A stretch of 23,730 bases of DNA from Didymodactylos carnosus (taxonomy: Eukaryota > Rotifera > Eurotatoria > Philodinida > Philodinidae), in assembly GCA_905250885.1 (NCBI GenBank), contig CAJNOQ010002560.1, positions 1 through 23,730 of the forward strand. The letters run 5' to 3'. A program made the position numbers and the translations under genes. The first letter of the stretch is position 1; each line of letters starts with the position of its first letter. Positions 17,817 through 23,730 of this stretch are shown here, piece by piece. The notes beneath the pieces were generated by a model. It worked only from the letters and a program-made list of their open reading frames with translations. It did not search any database and was not told the origin of the DNA.

Positions 17817-20800
17817 CTAACAGCAATGACGATCTCTTGTTGATCTAGCCGATTTATTATTTTCAGACATAATGATTAATGGTTTATTAATATCATTTTT
17901 CTTCATTACTTCAATATAATTTTCATTATTTTTAACATTATCGTATACTTTACGTATATATGGATTATCTAGATCGGCGTGTGTTGTTCGTAGAACAACT
18001 TTTTGTTTGGCTAACCAATCAGCAAGACCATTCATAGCTTCATCATATTTAAACTGTTGATTTAGTTGAAAAACAATTTGATCTGCTGTTATGTTAACAC
18101 ATCCACACTTTTTATGTTCACAGTCATCATCAGATAATGGCAGTGGTGCAGCGACTGGTTTTTCTGTGCTTAGATCTTCTAAAAATACACAAATCGTTTT
18201 ACTAATGTCGATAATATCGACATCTTAACAAAAGTATGGCACCTAGCTCTTCCGTGTCTTCGTCCTCTAAATCATTGGTGTCATTATCCTCCGTATTGAT
18301 TGTTCTTAGCACAGGTTCATCTTCAGGCACGGAGACCAGTTCTTCAATTTGTGATAATTTATGTATACATGATTCTTTGTTTATGAAACCTAAAATTAAA
18401 CATTAATGAAAACCACTACGATAAGAATTCTTTTATACCTTCTTTTTCTGGATCAATTTCAGTCATTTTATAAATTTTCGTATGTTTACAAACATCAACA
18501 CAATCGGTTGGTGGACAAGCACAAACAACCATCATTGTTTCAGTATTACTTTGAAATAGAGAGTATCGCCCACATTGTGGTTCACTGCAATTTTCATCTA
18601 ATTGAGTAATAATATCTTTACATCGTTGTAGTCTATCAAGCACTATTGGTGTTTGATTCATTGGTATGATTGGTTTTTGTGAATATTCCTGTTCAATTGG
18701 AAGACCGTTGATCATTGCCAAACTATCAAAATATTTTAATGTATCTTTAGATGACATTGAATTCAATTTATAAAATGCTAATGTTACTAATTTTGTCTGT
18801 TTCAATAAAGTGCCTAAATATAAAATGATCGATAATCAATCAAATGAATCATAAACACAGACGTTTTTGGTGTTACAAACCCGGTGGTATATGTTTTTCC
18901 ACTTTATCATTTTGATTTTGATTCATGGATAACGGTATGTAATAAGATGAATATGATAGGTCATAATCCTCGTGTTGAGCATTGACATTTGATCCATAAT
19001 CAGAATATGTTGATCTTCGTTGAGGATATTGTTGTGCTGGAGTTGTTGATAATTGACTAACATTCGAACTATGATTTGCATTATCAACATCAAATTGTTG
19101 AGTAATTTGTTTAACAAAGTCTGGATAGTTTTGAATCTGTAAATATAATTAGGTGCATATGTTAGTCGAGAGAAGGATATCTATAGCATACCAATTGTAC
19201 CAATTGTTGTAGATCATCTGTTTGTGATGTTCTTGTATCAACGAATGTTAAACGAACTGGTTGGAATGTTTGAAGTTTATTTTTGCCGTTACAACAACCA
19301 ACGGATGGTGTCATATGAGGATTACGATCGAATTTAAACGAGAGTATCGTAGTAACAGCGTCTGCTGATCGACCAGTTTGAAGCATAATACGACTGACAC
19401 ATTGTAAAATATTTTCAAACATTTGAGTTGAAGAGATATAAAAACATTTTGGAGGTAATGGACCTATAAATGTGAAAAAAGTAGCTCTCTTTTAGATAGA
19501 AACTATATAATGTTGCACTTTAATAGAATTTTGATTTGCTAAAAAATATTTACCAATTTTATCTTTTGCTCGGGTATGTGAACTCTCATTGATATATTGT
19601 TGATGTTGTACATCTTGCATGCATCGATCAATAGCTGATATGTGATGATAATTATGGGGCTCACGATACTCATAAGCTTGAATACAACATATAATCGCAT
19701 TTTGTTTGAGATTATATGATGATTTCCACTTTGATATTATATCTTTGTAGGCGTCTGTTATTAAAATGCTTAGAGCGGTTTGTTGAGAGTGTGATGATGT
19801 GTTGGCTGTACTACTGTATATTGTACCGGTTTTAAACGCTTTTGATGAACCGAGAAGACCAACTACAACATGATTATAACCCTAAAATACAACGAATAAG
19901 CAATTAATACTAAAGATTATGAAACTTCAGAAAAGAGACACGTCTTATGAACAGTTTATTCATGAACTTCTGTAATCTTAATACAATCAAATATATCCTA
20001 AAAAAGGGATAATTGACTTACAACCGTCTCATATGTGCTAGAACGAAAGAATATAGCGGCTTGTATTATAACTTATTTCTCTACTGCATCTGTGTCAAAT
20101 TGTTGAAATTTAAAGGGATCTCTTAGTCAGAAATAATTTTTGTCGAATACTGGAATATTCTAGTATAAATTATAGAATTATCAGAGAATCTAAAAACCAA
20201 CGGTCATAAAATATTTAAAAGTAAAGGATATTCAGAAATTATCTAACTGTATTTTAGATTTCGTTGGCTAGATTAGTCTAAACCAGTTATCATCAAAGAA
20301 AAATGTACCTGACAAAAATTTCTGCTTCTCCTTACATCTTTTATATTATGCCCACCGATGACTGTGGATGATAGTCGAAGCTTTTACAACTATTTTTGTT
20401 GTGCAAACTACATTATCTATGATAGAGTTTTTAGTTAATAATAAAAAAAATACTTACAACAGTTTCAATACTTCCTTTAGTCCTACCTCATCACACGATT
20501 GTCTATTACTGAAACTGAAAAGGTTTTATCTTATCTATCCAAATTTAAGTGTGAGACCGAATGAGTGAAAACTGAATTCTTCGAATGAGAATCGTTTTTT
20601 TCCAAATACGTCGTATGAAAGAGCATAGAAAATTGAATAAAATTGTGTTCTTTTTATTAAGTTAGAGCAGAACTTCGTGTCCTTTTCGAATATTTTTATG
20701 TTGTCATTGGAGAAACTGAAAAATATTCTTCGTGAAATCGAAGCTAAAATTGTAAACAGAAATGATTCTTACACAGAATCTCCTCTTCAGAAACGAGTCA

Positions 20801-21480
20801 TCTCTGAACTCTCTATGATCGTTGATTGCAGCAATAAATGATAGAGAGCTCTGAGATAACTCACTACTAAAAAGAGAAAATTCTCTTAGAGAAATGCTCT
20901 CTCACATGGTATATTTGAAAAATTTATTCTTATTTAAATTTGAATTCATATTTTCGCTCATTCAGCCTCAAACTTAACTTTTAATAGAGAAAGAATTTTT
21001 GCAAACTTTTTTTTTAGTGAAAATCTTCTGTTGACAATCGCTTTCAAACATAGAATTATGTTACTACACGCTTGAATTTAGTCAATAGAATTGAAAGATG
21101 AACGAAATGTCGAAGTCTCTAGAACGAGTTCTTAGTGATCAGACGATAAAATCTTCATTAATACCTACTTCTGCAAATGATTGTTTCATATATTTTCCAA
21201 AATCTTCAGTAACATGAAAAGAATCATCTTTAGCTGAATACACCTTGTCAAAAACATATGTTTTCTCCCGTTGCTCTTGTTTATCAACGATTTCAATTCG
21301 TTTATCATCTATTTTTTGGAGAAAATTAGGTAATATTGGTGAAATACTACCAGTACCACCATTTTTTAATAGCCGTTGATTTGTTTGTGGTAACTGTTGT
21401 TCATCTTCATCGATCAAGCGCAGTGCTAAAAACTCATCGTTAGTATGAGTATTTTGCTGTTTCAAACCTTTGAGTACCAT
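17817..21480 (-). CDS. divergent kinesin-fold protein, probable pseudokinesin, seven exons
   Basis: Minus-strand exons in order are 21480-21169, 19881-19554, 19463-19192, 19136-18881, 18813-18439, 18389-18243 and 18178-17817. All introns are GT-AG (1287, 90, 55, 67, 49 and 64 bp) and phases agree, giving 683 residues ending in a TAG. Kinesin-motor landmarks are: a first strand at about 16-24 (E-F-L-A-L-R-L); Y-V-F-D-K-V-Y-S at 75-82, the strand before helix 1; E-G-Y-N at 104-107 directly before the P-loop position; V-D at 288-289 at switch II; and S-K-D-T-L-K-Y-F-D-S-L at 411-421, matching the conserved S-K-L-T-x-x-L-x-D-S-L. Nucleotide-binding residues are degraded: the P-loop is G-L-L-G-S-S-K-A (113-120) in place of G-x-T-G-S-G-K-T, the switch I N-x-x-S-S-R-S-H is missing near 244-258, and switch II reads D-T-R-T-S-Q. 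A Q/N/S/Y-rich insert (about 310-390) lies before the last motor helices. The tail has cysteine clusters (454-498 and 583-590) and an acidic stretch (about 540-580). It probably binds microtubules or scaffolds without ATPase motility, as known for KIF26/VAB-8-type kinesins; orthology to those is not claimed. The last donor (GTGCCA) is weak. Confidence 0.68.
19882..21168 (-). other. long first intron of the kinesin-like gene
   Basis: 1287 bp, against 49-158 bp for every other intron in the window. It has a GTAGGT donor and a TTGTATTTTAG acceptor. No protein gene is readable inside (the plus frame at 20368-20568 is judged a chance frame). It holds the imperfect inverted repeat at 20795-20862. 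The extra length may come from an inserted, decayed element. Confidence 0.6.
20795..20862. repeat. imperfect inverted repeat in the intron
   Basis: GAGTCATCTCTGAACTCTCTAT and its imperfect inverse ATAGAGAGCTCTGAGATAACTC face each other across ~24 bp. Weaker complementarity (AGAATCTCCTCTT against AAGAGAAAATTCT) may extend the structure to about 20775-20890. It looks like a small MITE or hairpin. Confidence 0.6.
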
Positions 21481-22211
21481 TTCAGATTAATAATAATTAA
21501 TTAAGAAAGAAGAAGGATTCAATAAAAACAACAGGTAGAACAAAAAAATTCGATTAACTCGGCTTCTGTTTTTCTCTATCGTTTAAAGAATAGAAAGAAG
21601 GACAATTACATTAGTATATACATAGAACGATAATATAATATGTCGATAGAGCTAAGAAGAGTTTTTCTTTCTGAATTTTGTATCTATGCACATATTTAAA
21701 ATATTGCTTTTTGTATTCTACAGCAATAGAAGTAAATTAGTTATATCTTCTTACAGAGAATAATTTTAAACAAACGCTGGATTAGTTAGACGAACATTAG
21801 ACTCTGCTCAACAATAGAAACGGCAGTATATGATTTGAAAAACTTATAAATAAAACACTTTGATCATTATTAGATATTCCAACATATGCACTATTTTCTT
21901 CAGCTTAAAATATTCTATCAATTACAAACATATCCAGTTTTCGATATCTATATGTTGAGATTAACCTTACACAACAGCTCTGATATACAGGCGTATTAAC
22001 CTGAACAAAAAGTTTCAAAAGTTTGTTTGATCAGAACCGATTTCAGATTTCATGTCTCCAAAGTCGATTACTTTGCCCGCAACAGTTTTTGGGTCATGAT
22101 ATTCTTGGAACAATTTTCCGCAAGGTTTTTCATTTTGTTCTGTTAGAAAATTCGAATCTGCAATCGTTTCTGATTGAACAACCTTTCGAAATTTCCGTTT
22201 GTGATAATAGA
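21481..22211. other. 5' flank of the kinesin-like gene and left flank of the retroelement
   Basis: On the minus strand this contains the promoter region of the kinesin-like gene; no clear TATA box was picked out. A stop-free minus-strand stretch of about 79 codons (22015-22254) has coding-like codons but no early ATG and no family match. The overlapping plus frame (22023-22223) also has no match; it may belong to the upstream, diverged part of the retroelement. Confidence 0.4.
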
Positions 22212-23273
22212 TTAAATGATTAAAGTGGATAGATTCAAGTGGAAAAAACGAAATTTATGACACTCTTTTATCCACTTTCGATATAACAGATTTATACACA
22301 AAGATTCTTCAAAAACAAGCGGTATCAGCCCTCTGCTGATTACTCGCTGAAACCACGAATTTTAAAATTCAAAATATCTCTATCGACACATTTGCTATCC
22401 TCACTTGTCATGTACTACAAAACTCTTTTTTTACATATGACAAAAAGTTTTTTCAACAGACAAAAGGAGTCATGAGAAGTGCGGTCACCCAGTCCTAGCA
22501 GACGTATACATGTACGAGTGGGAGAGAGAATTTCGAAGACAACAGCGGCAGGACGGACAATTATACGTGAGATTCAGGGACGATATCTTCTTCACGACAA
22601 ATAAACCTGTTCGCCTTATCGAACATCAGCTCCACCAGTTAAATCAAAAAGATGAAAATATTAAGCTCACGTACGAAATTGGGAAGCGAGTTAATTATCT
22701 TGATGTCTCTATCCATGTACGTATACCACATGCGAAGACGACTGAATGTAGAAAGTCGGCAGTACAATCCTATATATTACCATTTGACAGCTCTCATCCC
22801 AGACACATAAAGAGGAATATCCCATATGCGCCATTCGAATTACATCGGATATCAAGACTGCAGACACGAATTCTCGGACATACGACAACGTCTTCTACTT
22901 AACAGCTATCCCTCAAACTTCATAAATACTCAGTTTTCTCGACTTCTTCACGATTTAAAACTCTCTTTTGAAAGCATCTACTAGATAATTACCAGACGAT
23001 TCGGATGCGAAGAAATATAGCTTGAAAAGAACAAGATCTAACTATAAAACAATGTAAGCCAATTAATTGGGACAAAGACTTGTTAATCAATTTTCCCTAT
23101 TCATCCGAGCTGAAAGTTTATCGTCCCACTTTAGACGGTTATGGACAGATATGTTTCACGACACACCTCTCGCTATGATTAACGCACAGCAAGGATATCG
23201 CGTAACCCGAAATTTAACACAAGCTTTGGTGCGGAAAAAACCACCAAAATACATTTTACAAATTCAAAAATAG
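22212..23273 (+). pseudogene. Penelope-like element reverse transcriptase, broken
   Basis: Remnant of the reverse transcriptase of a Penelope-like retroelement. In one frame from about 22212 lies the first catalytic region with S-T-F-D-I-T-D-L-Y-T (about 22268-22300), an in-frame TGA near 22336, then the region before the second catalytic motif (Q-Q-T-K-G-V-M-R-S-A-V-T-Q) up to a TAG near 22492. A frameshift follows. The frame 22510-22902 continues with M-Y-E-W-E-R-E and the catalytic R-F-R-D-D-I-F-F, then S-H-P-R-H-I. A second shift near 22850-22890 leads to Y-P-S-N-F-I-N-T-Q-F in the thumb region, ended by TAG near 22984. A last frame (about 23067-23273) carries the family's C-terminal block F-H-D-T-P-L and R-K-K-P-P. 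No GIY-YIG endonuclease is visible after it, as in the endonuclease-lacking Athena type of bdelloids. It is inactive: one stop, at least three frame breaks, no 5' end found. Confidence 0.82.
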
Positions 23274-23730
23274 AAAATTTTAACATTGTCCACATTTTTC
23301 CGTCATTTGCATATCATAATTATATAATTTCTACTAATCGACTGACTACTTGCTTTATGAAGGTATCATGAGCATGCGCATGAACAAAGATCAGGCTCCT
23401 CACGAATCATCAACTGTTCGGCAAACCCGGATCCATTGTTTGTATATATGAGTGAATCGTATTTTAGTTGTACAATTTGTGGGAAAAAATGTAAGTAACT
23501 TTATCAAAAATCTGAGTCGACCAGACTATTTCCCATAATTTTCTGAGTACCAGGTAAAAATTTCCAAACTACCGAAGGTCTACCGGCTGAGATAATAGAG
23601 GCGCAATTTCCTAATGTATTAAATTAACGGTGACCCGTGATATTTTCAAAATAACTTCTAATAGAAACAAGATAGAGACCTACGATTTACGCAGGACACC
23701 TCTAGGCAGCATTATCTACTAGCTTAGGAG
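23274..23730. other. right edge of the window
   Basis: No complete gene. No endonuclease domain follows the reverse transcriptase in any frame I read. A candidate short exon lies at 23448-23490. Confidence 0.4.
23448..23490 (+). CDS. possible first exon with a CxxC zinc knuckle
   Basis: ATG at 23448 opens M-S-E-S-Y-F-S-C-T-I-C-G-K-K, followed immediately by GTAAGT (23491-23496), a consensus donor. C-x-x-C-G-K-K looks like the start of a C2H2 or related zinc finger. The rest of the gene would lie beyond the window, and unspliced the frame stops three codons later. Chance is a real possibility. Confidence 0.22.

Noticed and set aside
22015-22254. 79-codon stop-free minus-strand stretch with coding-like codons
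   Set aside because: No ATG near its 5' end, no acceptor placed, no family resemblance, and it overlaps the start of the plus-strand retroelement.

Overview
The window looks like nuclear DNA from a small, AT-rich animal genome, most likely a bdelloid rotifer. Four things suggest this. There is a 376-residue metazoan actin split by five very short introns. There is a single-exon rhodopsin-like receptor. Most other introns are 49-68 bp. A decayed Penelope-like reverse transcriptase lies at the right end with no GIY-YIG endonuclease visible behind it. The rotifer assignment is inference; the animal assignment rests directly on the actin, EGF, GPCR, DUF2452 and kinesin-fold proteins. No prokaryotic, organellar or CRISPR features were seen.

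Layout, left to right. 1-2905: gene-poor, with short inverted repeats and a degenerate T-rich ~18-bp repeat. 2906-4234 (+): intronless seven-helix receptor. 4235-7413: no convincing intact gene, but a ~72-bp inverted repeat, a decayed repeat that reads as hexapeptides on the minus strand, and a clean 19-bp tandem repeat. 7414-7995 (+): C1orf50/DUF2452-family protein. 8831-10791: a ~2-kb foldback-type element with ~170-bp inverted ends and a second, near-perfect ~620-bp palindrome inside it. 11898-13643 (+): actin gene with CArG-like site, TATA box, six exons and poly(A) signal. 14983-15452 (+): three-exon gene for a secreted 115-residue protein with one EGF domain. 15591-17454: a second foldback-type element, with a nested 324-bp MITE-like insertion, many CACGCGTGA-type motifs, a tRNA-Arg-like relic and a 56-nt hairpin. 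17817-21480 (-): a seven-exon gene that reads as a divergent kinesin-fold protein (683 aa) whose three nucleotide-binding motifs are all degraded. 22212-23273 (+): broken Penelope-like reverse transcriptase.

The genes do not form an operon or an obvious pathway; each has its own signals. Three plus-strand genes (GPCR, DUF2452, actin) have a 3' splice-acceptor-like AG 1-17 nt before the start codon, which would fit spliced-leader trans-splicing or a 5' UTR intron. The most interesting items are the predicted pseudokinesin, found by joining seven exons with consistent phase, and the two large composite foldback elements with nested insertions. All exon joins were made by eye from splice signals, reading phase and protein logic, and have not been checked by alignment or RNA data.
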